Shown here: one piece after another, positions 52,625 through 64,000 of the stretch
Numbering within the stretch: position 1 is the stretch's first letter
How the letters are laid out: each line of letters opens with the position of its first letter
Origin: Trematomus loennbergii
Taxonomy: Eukaryota > Chordata > Actinopteri > Perciformes > Nototheniidae
Reading direction: 5' to 3'
DNA: 64,000 bases
Assembly: GCA_012861695.1 (NCBI GenBank)
Contig: JAAOOA010000483.1
Coordinates: 62,001-126,000 of the forward strand
Translations under genes and position numbers: made by a program
Notes under the pieces: generated by a model
Database searches by the model: none
Seen by the model: only the letters and a program-made list of their open reading frames with translations
Told to the model about the DNA's origin: nothing

Positions 52625-55106
52625 AATCAGTCAGAAATAATCATCTAAAAGGTTGCATCTCCCCTATCCATTGGTGGTTCTAGACCAATTTGACTGGGTT
52701 ACTGAATGAGAGAGGCAGATTTAATGCTGGACAAGGGAGACAAAGACCGTGTTTAAACTTCTTCAGTTTACTATGAAGTCATAGCGCACAAAAAAACATG
52801 AAATACCATTATTGGTTTTTATTTTAAAACAGAATTTTTGTCATTGACTTAGTTTTAATGTAAGTTAGTTACTACTTTACCATTCAAATAAATGTCAGTT
52901 TGGGATAATCAATACATTATTTATGCAGCCAAACATTGTTTTTATTTTATTTCATAAAATGTGTTGGTATTTGTTTAAGTAACAGAATTGTTTCAGTAAC
53001 TTAGTTTCAATTTATTTAATTACATAACTGAAAAAAAAAAACCATTCCTGTTATCTTACAGCGCAGTATTGAGTGCATCACTATCACAAATTGCATTACC
53101 AAATATTTATTCTTTTTGCACTGGTCCCTGTTGCCCCCCCCTAGAACCGCCATGCTCCTATCCCATCTAACTCCATCAGAAACAGCTTCCTACGCTCCGT
53201 CTATCAGATGAAAAGCAGATGGGTCAGAGGCGGAGAAAGAGAGACATGAAGAGGAATAAAATAGGTGTAATGTCACATGAAGGCTAAAGGGGTCAGTCAG
53301 AGAGAAAGTGCTGAAGAGAAACGGTCCACGGAGGCAGAGAGGTCACAGAGAGAGCTGAGGAAGAGAAAGTGAGACCGACAGACAGCGAGGGGGAGATAGA
53401 GGCAGCTGAGGGGTCAGACTGGGAGCGAGGGAACAGTCAGCCATTTTCACATGAAAGGAATCCAACCAATCCCCTCAATGATAAACATGTGTCTGCGTCA
53501 CCCATCCCAGGCTCTATTTCTGCGTGTGTCTGCGTTCTTCCCCGGTACAGACACTCTGACTCCCGACAATGATGATGATACTAACTCTGACACACACACC
53601 GACACCTCGTCCACAATTGTGGCAACAGCAGGGGTGTTAACTGACAAAAGCCATCACACCCTCAACACCAGAGCCAGACAGCAAAGCATCTTCTCCCCTC
53701 CCCCCCTCTATCGCTCGTTTCTCCTCCGGTCCTCTCCAAACCTGACGTCTAACTAGCTGCTGCACACTCACACTATTAGTGAGAAGCCAAGTTACTTTTG
53801 AAATAGGAGCCAGAAAAAAGGACATCATATTTGCAAACAGTCATATGAAGATGTTTTCAGGGATGGGCTTGTGGAATAAGTGGGAAACATGTTTTCATTT
53901 TGGTCTTGACGCCGAAAAGAGGGTTAGTCAATGCTTAAAATGTGCAAGCCATCATGGTGGCCTACTGGTCTATATGCATCCACATAACTCGGAATCTGGC
54001 GGTGGATTTTTGTTGAATGTCACCCCTCTTTTGCTCCCCGAATTCTCTGACTATCCTTTTACTGTAGTCAATCAGAAATTAGAAAAATATCTCCAAAAAC
54101 GTTGCATTTTCGTTTGATAATGTTGAAATCAAAGCATTGTAGGCATCAACTTATCTCCAAGCAGTTCTCTGATCTAAGGGATTCCATTCAAATTAATTGA
54201 TTTTGTCTAAAATGTATCCGAACCCTAGAAACATTTGTATTTAGTTTGACATATTTCATTTGTTTTTTACATTCTCTTGACCTAAATACATTATGGCACC
54301 TGCATCCATGACTTGGCCTCTTTGGAGCTGTCATATTTGTCTCCTACTGCTTTAAAAAATGTGTCAACATGAGCCAACATCGCTAAAATATAACCCTTTT
54401 TTATTGCACAACTTTTACTAGAATTCAACCTCATATGACCTCAATTTTTTTTTGAAGTGTTTGCTTTTGAGATCATTAAGAATTGACTGTCTTTTTTACG
54501 TCTTGAACTAAGTTTGTCTTTTGGACGCTGCTTCCCATTTCCTTTACTCTTTTCTCCTCACCAGCCCCCTTCATCTCCTTGTTTCCTCTCACTTTGGGAG
54601 TTAGAGTTGAGGTCCACTCTCTGCAGCCTCAAACCCCACAGATGGAAGTTGAGGCCTGTGCGGCTCTCTGTTGACTCCACCAGCTCCTTGTACCGTTGCC
54701 ATGACCACTCTCAGCCTGGCCCGAAATGAACCAGGTGGGGGTGCGGACAGAGGAGGAGGGAGAGGATATAAGTGGGGGGAGAGTGGGATGGTGACCAGAG
54801 GAAAAGGGAAGAAAGAATGGAAGAGAGTTATGTCTGGCGGGGGGGTAAACATTGGTTAGCATGTTCTTAAGGTAATGTGAGTGTCTGTGGGATCACTTTT
54901 TTTATTTGATCTGTTCTCCATCTCCATCCCGTGTTTGTATGTGTGTGCATGTGCATGTGTGTGTTTTACTGTGTTACTTCCTTTATGGTATTTCACAACA
55001 ATGGCTGTGGTGGACACGGTATTTATTTTTGGGAGTCCAATCATTCTTCTCTATTCTCTTGTTGGAACCCTGAACTGTGTAAAGCATCTGTCAGCAAGCT
55101 AGTCTG
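50307..55106 (+). other. TIKI intron 2, no gene recognised
   Basis: No exon or named repeat apart from a CA run at 52590-52622. The open frames around 51499-51967 show no known domain. Confidence 0.5.
52590..52622 (+). repeat. (CA)n microsatellite
   Basis: Pure CA run of about 33 bases. Confidence 0.95.
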
Positions 55107-55121
55107 TGTGTGTGTGTGTGT

Positions 55122-55163
<42 letters not shown>
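55107..55163 (+). repeat. (GT)n microsatellite
   Basis: GT run with one GGTG interruption. Confidence 0.95.
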
Positions 55164-55165
<2 letters not shown>

Positions 55166-55268
55166 GATTTTGAGCCATTGAAACCACAGTTACTCACCCG
55201 TAACCACACACTGCCGATTGGGTCACTGGCACGCACTCAGGCATGCAGGAGAACACGTAAACACTGAC

Positions 55269-55491
<223 letters not shown>

Positions 55492-55535
55492 GAGGGTCTG
55501 CTTGATGTGGCTCCATTCCTACTCAATTGACTTTG
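55492..55535 (-). repeat. Short sequence repeated in inverted form at 58184-58224
   Basis: On the minus strand it reads caattgagtaggaatggagc, cacatcaagcagaccc, then GT repeat, the same as 58184-58224 on the plus strand. Confidence 0.85.
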
Positions 55536-55572
55536 ACAGATATTGTTTTCAGTGACCCTCAAGTCGATAAAA

Positions 55573-55599
55573 TTGTGTGTGTGTGTGTGTGTGTGTGTC
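55573..55599 (+). repeat. (GT)n microsatellite
   Basis: Pure GT run. Confidence 0.95.
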
Positions 55600-56088
55600 C
55601 TTAACTTCAACACTTAATTACTGTCACAGTGGATGTGAAGCTGGTACTAAACCAACAGTGATATAGTAAAATCCCGTGTTAATTAAGATAGGCTTTGGCA
55701 GGGAGTGAGGTGAGATGGAAACTGAGAGCTTAGTTAAATAAATAAAAAAGCCTTCCTATGTGTTGATAGTACTATCAGTGATATACACACATACATTCTT
55801 GTTCTCAGGCCACGACAATGCACAAAGAATATAGGGTTAGTCTGGGGGAACAGTGGTCTATTTTATAGCTCACTTTCAACAACAAACTAAATGAACAGCT
55901 CTGGAAACTCACAGCAGCTTTGATGGAAAATGGTTTGGCCACTGAAGCTGAAGTGTGTGTGTGTGTGTGTACATTTAGATATGAGATTGTATTTGTTTGT
56001 TTGTGACAGTAGGCTCTGATCAAGAAAGAGAAACACTAAGTTTAGGCAAGGGTCATAAAGAAGTGTGTGTTTGAATGTGTGTTTGTTT

Positions 56089-56157
<69 letters not shown>

Positions 56158-57700
56158 AGAGGCACTGTCCTCACATGAAGTGTATGTTGTGCTGCACTAT
56201 GATCATTTCCATCCAAACAAACAGTTCTAAAAGGAACTGCACCGTCATTCCTAAAGCCGTTTTTCTTTCATACATACAAGCTGCGGTTTTACAACTCAGG
56301 AGCTCCACCTGTCAACATAGAGTAATATTTCAATCACAGTAGCTGTTTGTCTCAAAGATTAAGCAAAGATAAGTCGGGGTTGACACTGCATTTAAATATT
56401 ACAACATTACATGGGGGATTCATTTAATTCAAGAGAGATTGTCAAAACTAGGGATTTACTCAAGTTGCAAAGTAAATCCACAGAATTCCCAGCATAACAT
56501 TTACACTTGGCAAACTTTGATCTGCAAGCCCTATTTACATTTAAACTCCTTTTTGGAGTATAAACTTTTCCATAAAGGAGAAACTGTTTGCAGACAGTTA
56601 TCCTACAAGAGCTAACAGTACAAATACATTTTGAATATGTTGTGAACTTATTGACCTTCCAGGGACCAAGCTAATTGAACTAGCCGATGTGTTTGCTTTA
56701 TTTTCGCTCCTTAATAACCTTTTATTACAAAAAAGACCAGCGATACAGCAATTTATCAACTATTTCACTGTTAGATCTGTGGTTAAGACGCATGTTACTG
56801 TAATTGTACAGCAACATATAGAGCAAACCTCATACAAATATACTGCTCTGTCCTCTACAGCAGTCAATACACATATACAGTATACACACTGTACTGCCTC
56901 TGCTGCCTCTACTGCTAGGTGTTTCTACCAAAGGTTTTAGTCTTTTCCTTCCAGTAAAGACCAACTTCAGAAGCTGTAATCTTGTTTATCCAGCACTCCT
57001 CCTGTCTGCTTGAGCACTTCTCTCCATCCGTGTGGCCTGTTTGAAGATTTGCGGCCCATTTAAATCCACAATCCTGTGATCCTGTTGGTCCGAGAGACCG
57101 CAACCCTCAGCATGGCCGACCAACTCTTCCCTTGAGCCGCTGTGGTTTCACACACACATTCAGTCTCACATACACACAAAGAAACACAGCAAAGCACACA
57201 CATAATGTATGTGCCCATATATGTCCAACTCACACCTACTGCACACACACTTACACACACTCGAACACTGAATTATGGGTCTTTCCCACAGGCTGATCCC
57301 CTCTGTCAGAAGCTGTGCTGAGTTGTGGTCCAAACCCAATGTTTCCTTAATAGAGGGTACGGGTGCTAAAACTATTAGAGGCAGCAATCATAGTCTTAAT
57401 CATATTGGATTTCTTCATACCAAGCACTTTCCCTGGGAGGCTACAGGCTGGGACCCTGGGAGGTTGGAGGAATATGGAAGTGTGTGCGAGTGTCTGCGCC
57501 TCACAAGTAAAGAAAACAAGAACATATAAAATATATACTTCTGTTTTATGTATTTTCGTGATTTTGAGTATGGTCTATCTTTTCTACTGATCATAATTCC
57601 ATTGTTGAGGTCTACTAGAATAGATTTATATTGTGCATTGTTCCAAACTCACATTGGTTTCTCATACAGCATCTCTGTATGTGTATTCACTCTCTGTCCT
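55600..57700 (+). other. TIKI intron 2, no gene recognised
   Basis: GT runs at 55951-55970 and 56090-56157; otherwise no recognised feature. Confidence 0.5.
56090..56157 (+). repeat. (GT)n microsatellite
   Basis: Pure GT run of about 68 bases. Confidence 0.97.
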
Positions 57701-58183
57701 ACACGGCTTGTTGGAGCTCCTGCCCCCCCCCCCTCCCTGTGAGCGCACTGTGCTCTGATTGGTCAGCTCACCCACTCTGTTCTGATGAGTCCACCACCGT
57801 TACAGTGGAACATCAGTGTTTATGTTTTACAATGGCGTTAACAACCAGAAAAGGACACCAGTAATGACAAACAGATGAGAATGCTGCATGGGGTCTGGGT
57901 GCCGTGTTGGCGGGACGTTGCGCGGCTCGCTGCTGCGAGGAGCGGACAGTGTGAGCTGGGTTCATTTCCTGCTTGCTGCGGGGGGCTGCGAGACAGCGAG
58001 ACATCGCGAATGGATGCGGGAAGGGGGGGGGGTACTGAGGGGGCTGCAGCACCCCCATCTGCGAGGCCCACTAGCACCCGCACCCCCAAACGCGGCGCAC
58101 CTACAGTGTAAGCACGCCACAGTTTCGCCGCTGCGAGGCTCCACTAGCACCCCCCAGCGTGTCACAGTTTGCCGCTGAGAGAG

Positions 58184-58224
58184 TGTCAATTGAGTAGGAA
58201 TGGAGCCACATCAAGCAGACCCCG
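58184..58224 (+). repeat. Inverted counterpart of 55492-55535
   Basis: It reads caattgagtaggaatggagc, cacatcaagcagacccc, and runs into a GT tract. Confidence 0.85.
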
Positions 58225-58241
58225 TGTGTGTGTGTGTGTAT

Positions 58242-58305
<64 letters not shown>
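58222..58305 (+). repeat. (GT)n microsatellite
   Basis: GT run of about 84 bases with two GTAT interruptions near the start. Confidence 0.97.
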
Positions 58306-58307
<2 letters not shown>

Positions 58308-58545
58308 AGCTCCACGGATTGGTCCATTTGGGTATGGTCACGTCACTGTACCCAGGAAGAAAAAGAGAAATCTCCAACGAGGCGTTCTGGGGCAGCATAG
58401 ACAGGTCTTTTCTGTGTTAGAGTTTTACTCGCTACAGGGTGTACTTTGAGGGTTTGTGACTCTGCAGACCGTTTACATGCAGAAAAACCTTCATAACACA
58501 CAAGGGGACGGGTAATAACCGGAAAAGCATGACATGGGACCTTAA

Positions 58546-60062
<1,517 letters not shown>

Positions 60063-60484
60063 ATTTCTCTATCTCCCACACTCACAAACACACTAACACA
60101 AATCGTTGCTTTCTCCAGCTCTCCTTCTTCCAACTCTTGATGGTGCAAGCAGAATCATTTATGGGCTGCTCGTAAATATTAGTTCCTCCTTATTCCAGTT
60201 TTCAGCACAGGCCTCGTGTCTGCCTCGGCTGTCAGTATGAGCAGGTTGGGTTTATACATTGCAGCATGTCGAGGCCAAACACTCCTAGGGAACAGTAATG
60301 AAGAGAAACACTTGGAAACCTCTTGGCGGACGTCCTTACTGTATCAACCTTTTCAGGACTTCCATGGCTTGTGTTTTTGTAGTTGTTCGTTTTTAAACCA
60401 TACAGCTCTTGAAGGACATTAGAGCATGTACTCTGTGTAGTTTCTCATTAACACATATAGCAGGAAACAGGAGATTGTTTTGAA

Positions 60485-60870
60485 TGAAAGGTAGGGTAGG
60501 TAAGTTTGAGAAACCGGCTCGAGAAACACTTTTTGTTATATTCCATGGAATGCTCTTAACATCCCGATAGCAATGAATATCTTAAGTGCTGTGACAAAAA
60601 ATCCATAAAAAAACGTCATCTGTGGAAGCTGTAGTACTGTAAAAAGCACGACCAATCATCTGAGCCGGCCGGCTAAAATGACTGGATGGCCTACCTGCCT
60701 GTCAGCCTTCCATCTGTGCACAGACTTATCTCGTGCCCTCATTGGTCATGTGCGCGTTCGTGTGTGTTGGAGGAGGGGCTCTGTAAGGAAGTGGCAGATT
60801 TTCCGGTTGTGTATTTTCAAATTCTAGCGATCTCGAGCCGGTTTCTCAAACTTACCTACCCTACCTTTAA
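60485..60870 (-). mobile_element. TTAA MITE, family D, with perfect 36-bp terminal repeats
   Basis: The terminal repeats at 60489-60524 and 60831-60866 are exact reverse complements (start aggtagggtaggtaagtttg). TTAA follows on the right (60867-60870) and TGAA, one change, on the left (60485-60488). The orientation is opposite to the copies at 29880 and 44752. Confidence 0.93.
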
Positions 60871-63080
60871 TGTGTTCAAATTAACTCAACATTTTTGTCA
60901 GAAGATTACGGTATAAAAGTTGCCCAATCATGATAGACTTTTTCATTTTGAATGATCCTTCTTCTTCTTTGTTTCCTACCATTTTCATGCAAGTCGCAAT
61001 AGGAACATAATCAACACGCCTCTATTTACACATTCACACGGTCTCAATCGTACATTACTCGGATTTTCTTACGTAACCCTAACCCTAGGAGCTGGCAGGG
61101 TAAAGTCTATTTAAAGTTGCTCAGAATGACTAATATACATTTTTGTTCTCACATACAGCTCCTTGGGGTAATGTCTATATCATTTCAGGGTTTCAATGCA
61201 GGTTTAAAAGATGGCAGGAGTTTGTATCATGAGAGCACAGAAGGTTCAGTCACATGATAAACAAGTTTTAAATGTTTGTTTGACAATAGTTGTCTTTAGG
61301 TATATTCATTTACTAACTAGTCGATAGCTACTTAGCTTAACCCTCATAAGGTGCCGTCTAACAACTCCAAAGCCTTCCACATTTTAATTAGTAAGCAAGT
61401 CAGGCTACAATTATGAGGCATTTACTCTCCCCCACTAACAGCTAGCTTAGCACACACACTCAATCTCTGAACTAACCAAGCTGAGCAGACTCACCAGTAG
61501 GTAACTAGCATGGTAAGAAAACAGCATTTAGACAACTTTGGAAATAGGAAATGCTTTCCCCCTATTTTGGCAGAGGCTAACAATCATTTCCTGAACCAGT
61601 CACACAAAAACATGTACAATTAAAATAGACAGAATGTGGCCTAGTGGGGGGTTAATCTCCCTCTCATTACTGTAAAAAAAGATGCAGCCAATAAACATTT
61701 TCCTACAGTAAAAAAAACGTTTTATATCTGTCAAACACATCAGCAGTTTCTCTGGTGGTCCCACAGTTGTTAAGTGCTGGCAAACCGTGGTAGGCAAGGT
61801 TGGAGAGGTTTAATACATTTGTTTGTGTGTTCATCTCAACGCTTCATCTAAGGCAGCTTGTTCTCATCGAGGAGATAATTGGGACTCTTGTTTCCTCATG
61901 AATGTGCTGACAGAACGTCTTGAAACGACCGGGTAGCATGACCCTCGCTCAAAGTGTGATTTCCCCGACTGGAAAACTTTTATTTGACATTCATTCACAC
62001 CATTTTACTGCTTGTGTCTCAAATTATACATTACAATCTGTCTCTGTTTTTCCGCGGGGCCATGAAAACGCTTGCATGAAATTGAACATTTATTCTGCTG
62101 ATATGGCGTAAAATGGTGTCAAGCGTGAAAGAGTTGTGAATGAAGGAGAGGAGAGGAAGTTGGGTCCAATCCGGCTGCTGCTCCAGTCTAGTAGACAGTC
62201 AGAGCCCTGTGCAATTTGGACACACTCTGCAGTGAAGACAGACACATATGGAAACACAAACACACCGTATCTACATGCATGCACGTAGGCACAGAAGCAG
62301 TGAGTTACTCGTGTGTGTGTGTGTGTGTGTGTGTCTACAAAGTGGAGCACAGGAAGGAGGAAGGACATTAAAGCTAAAATAAACAGAGATCGGTGACAGT
62401 GGTGGAAGGAGAGCCGCCATCAAAATGAAAGAAAGGAGATGAAGGGCTCGCTGCTGGACTGTATAATCTAGAGATTTGTCTTTGAGAGCGCTTAGCCTGG
62501 GTGGGGAAAGGGAGGAAGGCCGGTGATTGAGGGTTTGAGAATGGATGGAAGATGAAGATACATGAGTTGTTTTTTGAGGGATGGGGACAGGGCTTTGGGA
62601 GGATGAAGAGGAGGTGAAGGACAAACCTGCCCAGCTGTGCTCCAGACCCGAAGAGGAGGAGGAAGTGAGGGGCAAAAGGTCTGCTCCCTCCTCTCTTCCT
62701 CTCCTGTATAACTGTAACCATCTGGCCTTTTTGTCTCTTATGATACTTTGACATTATACCCTCCCAAACCCCTACTGTGTCACTTACATGTTTTCTCTTT
62801 TCCTCACATGTTTGTTCTCACTGTCTATCTCACTTATCTTTGCTCTTATTCTCCTCAATTTACTTTCTACACCTTGGCAAGAACACATATTCACAATATG
62901 CAGACGTTAACTCATGCTTAAAACATCTAATTCACATCCATTTCATATACAAATATACTTGTTACTATAGGTATTATCTGCTACATTACACTAGTGACAC
63001 TAGTCATACTGTAATTTATAGCATTGGACCACTTCTGGTTCCCTCGTCTTGAAGTCAACAGTTTTTTGATTGCGTTTTTG
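60871..63080 (+). other. TIKI intron 2, no gene recognised
   Basis: A short GT run lies at 62310-62332. No coding or RNA gene was recognised. Confidence 0.5.
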
Positions 63081-63088
63081 GTTAGAAG

Positions 63089-63834
63089 TAGGGATGCTCC
63101 GATCGCCAATTTTGGGGGCGATCGCCGATCGCCGGAATCAGTATCGGCCGATACCGATCGCTGATCCGATCGGTATCGGCCGATACCGATCGCTGATCCG
63201 ATCGAGTGGGCGGGGCCTAAATGGAAGATTTAAACATCACTTTAAATCTTCCATTTAAAGTGATGTTTAAAACTCAGTTAATGGGGCTCATTCACTGGAG
63301 CTTCCACAAACAACAATCAACTTAATTATTACATTCAAATTATGTATATTATTCAAGTTTACATTCACTTTGGATAATACCACGGGAGAAATGAGCGGAA
63401 GCGCTCTCTTTTCCTCTCTCTCCCTCTCTCTCCCCCTCTCCCCTCTCCTGACAGCCTGTCAGTATCGTCTCATGCAGCTCACTGATCCAGTAATGTGTGA
63501 GGCCGACAGTGAAGAATAAACATATTTATAACTAGTTTAGCTTGTTCCAGAGGTAGATCAAATAGCTAAGTGTGTTAGGTCTAACTCTTGTGTGTTCTGC
63601 TCCGCTCACCGGTCCGTCACAGCGGGTGGAGCTGCAGGATTTCTGCTTCACACACACGTTGCATACAGCTATTTTACTGTCTTTTTCTGACACCTTAAAA
63701 TAATGCCAGACCGGTGAAGCCATTTTGGCGAGCTTGTTTTGCCACGTACAGAGAAAAGTGTCATGTATTTTACGTCATGCGATCGGCATGTTTAGAGAGC
63801 ACCGATCGGTGACCGATCGATCGGAGCATCCCTA
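63089..63834 (-). mobile_element. hAT element with perfect target duplication and BED-finger remnant
   Basis: The inverted ends TAGGGATGCTCCGATC and GATCGGAGCATCCCTA are perfect over 16 bp. The flanks are a perfect 8-bp duplication GTTAGAAG (63081-63088 and 63835-63842). Inside, a block starting atcggccgataccgatcgct is tandemly duplicated (63144-63204). The element is 746 bp and is an internally deleted relative of ZBED-type hAT transposons. Confidence 0.95.
63532..63723 (-). pseudogene. N-terminal BED zinc finger of a hAT transposase (fragment)
   Basis: The minus-strand frame begins MASPVWHYFKVSEKDSKIAV and then CNVC, the typical opening of a BED finger in ZBED-type hAT transposases. The His ligands and the rest of the transposase are missing, and the frame ends in unrelated sequence. 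Confidence 0.85.
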
Positions 63835-63889
63835 GTTAGAAGCCTGACAAATTAGGTGTTGGTTAACACGAGTTGAAGAGATTTGAACG

Positions 63890-64000
63890 TTTTGACTAAA
63901 AGAGACTACAAAACGTCATCAAGCCGACATGAGACTGCCTTTAGCTTACCGGAGGTGATGCACAGCCATGCGACCATGATGTAGTCGGTTTATAGCCTTT
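63890..64000 (+). repeat. Dispersed repeat, cut by window end
   Basis: It contains cgtcatcaagccgacatgag, agcttaccggaggtgatgca and ggtttatagcctt, related to 44570-44740. Confidence 0.6.

Larger units (their letters stand above)
57705..58545 (+). mobile_element. GC-rich MITE-like element with TTAA right end
   Basis: The right end reads gcatgacatgggacc then TTAA (58542-58545), like the family A/B ends. The preceding text (ctgcagaccgtttacatgca, ataacacac) parallels the right part of the family B copy at 50221-50306. A CpG-rich core lies at 57890-58170 and a GT tract at 58222-58305. The left end is not defined. Confidence 0.5.

Noticed and set aside
57890..58170. CpG-rich block as a gene promoter (CpG island)
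   Set aside because: It lies within a MITE-like element with a family A/B type right end, and no gene start follows.

Overview
The window looks like teleost fish nuclear DNA, and a percomorph is my inference from the repeat types. It has split genes with GT-AG introns, very many (CA)n/(GT)n microsatellites, and many short non-autonomous DNA transposons of piggyBac, hAT and Harbinger type. Nothing prokaryotic, viral or CRISPR-like is visible. Only two protein-coding genes can be supported, both on the + strand and both incomplete here.

Positions 1-6325 hold the 3' part of a paxillin-family gene, most like leupaxin (lpxn). Five exons (561-815, 1399-1572, 2316-2397, 2510-2658, 5627-5892) encode the last LD motif and four LIM domains. 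One base is missing in the last exon near 5797-5800. It breaks the second zinc finger of LIM4, so either this allele is damaged or the assembly has an error. The 3' UTR contains a 91-bp direct duplication that flanks a truncated MITE, followed by an AATAAA signal at 6302.

Positions 6326-27927 are intergenic and repeat-rich. They include complete TTAA-flanked MITEs at 7450-8000 and 17480-17970, and a third at 14060-15659 that is split by a 1067-bp hAT element with a perfect 8-bp target duplication. There is also a small hAT MITE at 19506-19754 and a Harbinger-like MITE at 20258-20568. A minus-strand candidate transcript (8760-10215) has a splice donor, a splice acceptor and a poly(A) signal, but no recognisable protein.

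Positions 28011-64000 hold the 5' end of a TIKI-family gene (trabd2a or trabd2b), a membrane-tethered metalloprotease that cleaves Wnt N-termini. Exon 1 (28359-28472) gives the signal peptide. Exon 2 (31828-32397) gives the first half of the TraB/TIKI catalytic domain, with the GTIH motif. No later exon is seen, so intron 2 runs more than 31.6 kb to the window end. That intron holds nested hAT and piggyBac-type elements, two decayed hAT elements with BED-finger remnants and perfect 8-bp target duplications (36191-37156 and 63089-63834), a SINE fragment, a 340-bp tandem duplication and very long CA tracts.

The two genes have no evident functional link: one is a focal-adhesion adaptor, the other a Wnt antagonist. 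I found no convincing new biological system. The items most worth a second look are the LIM4 frameshift, the shared-end TTAA MITE families with a chimeric member, and the nested elements with exact target duplications.
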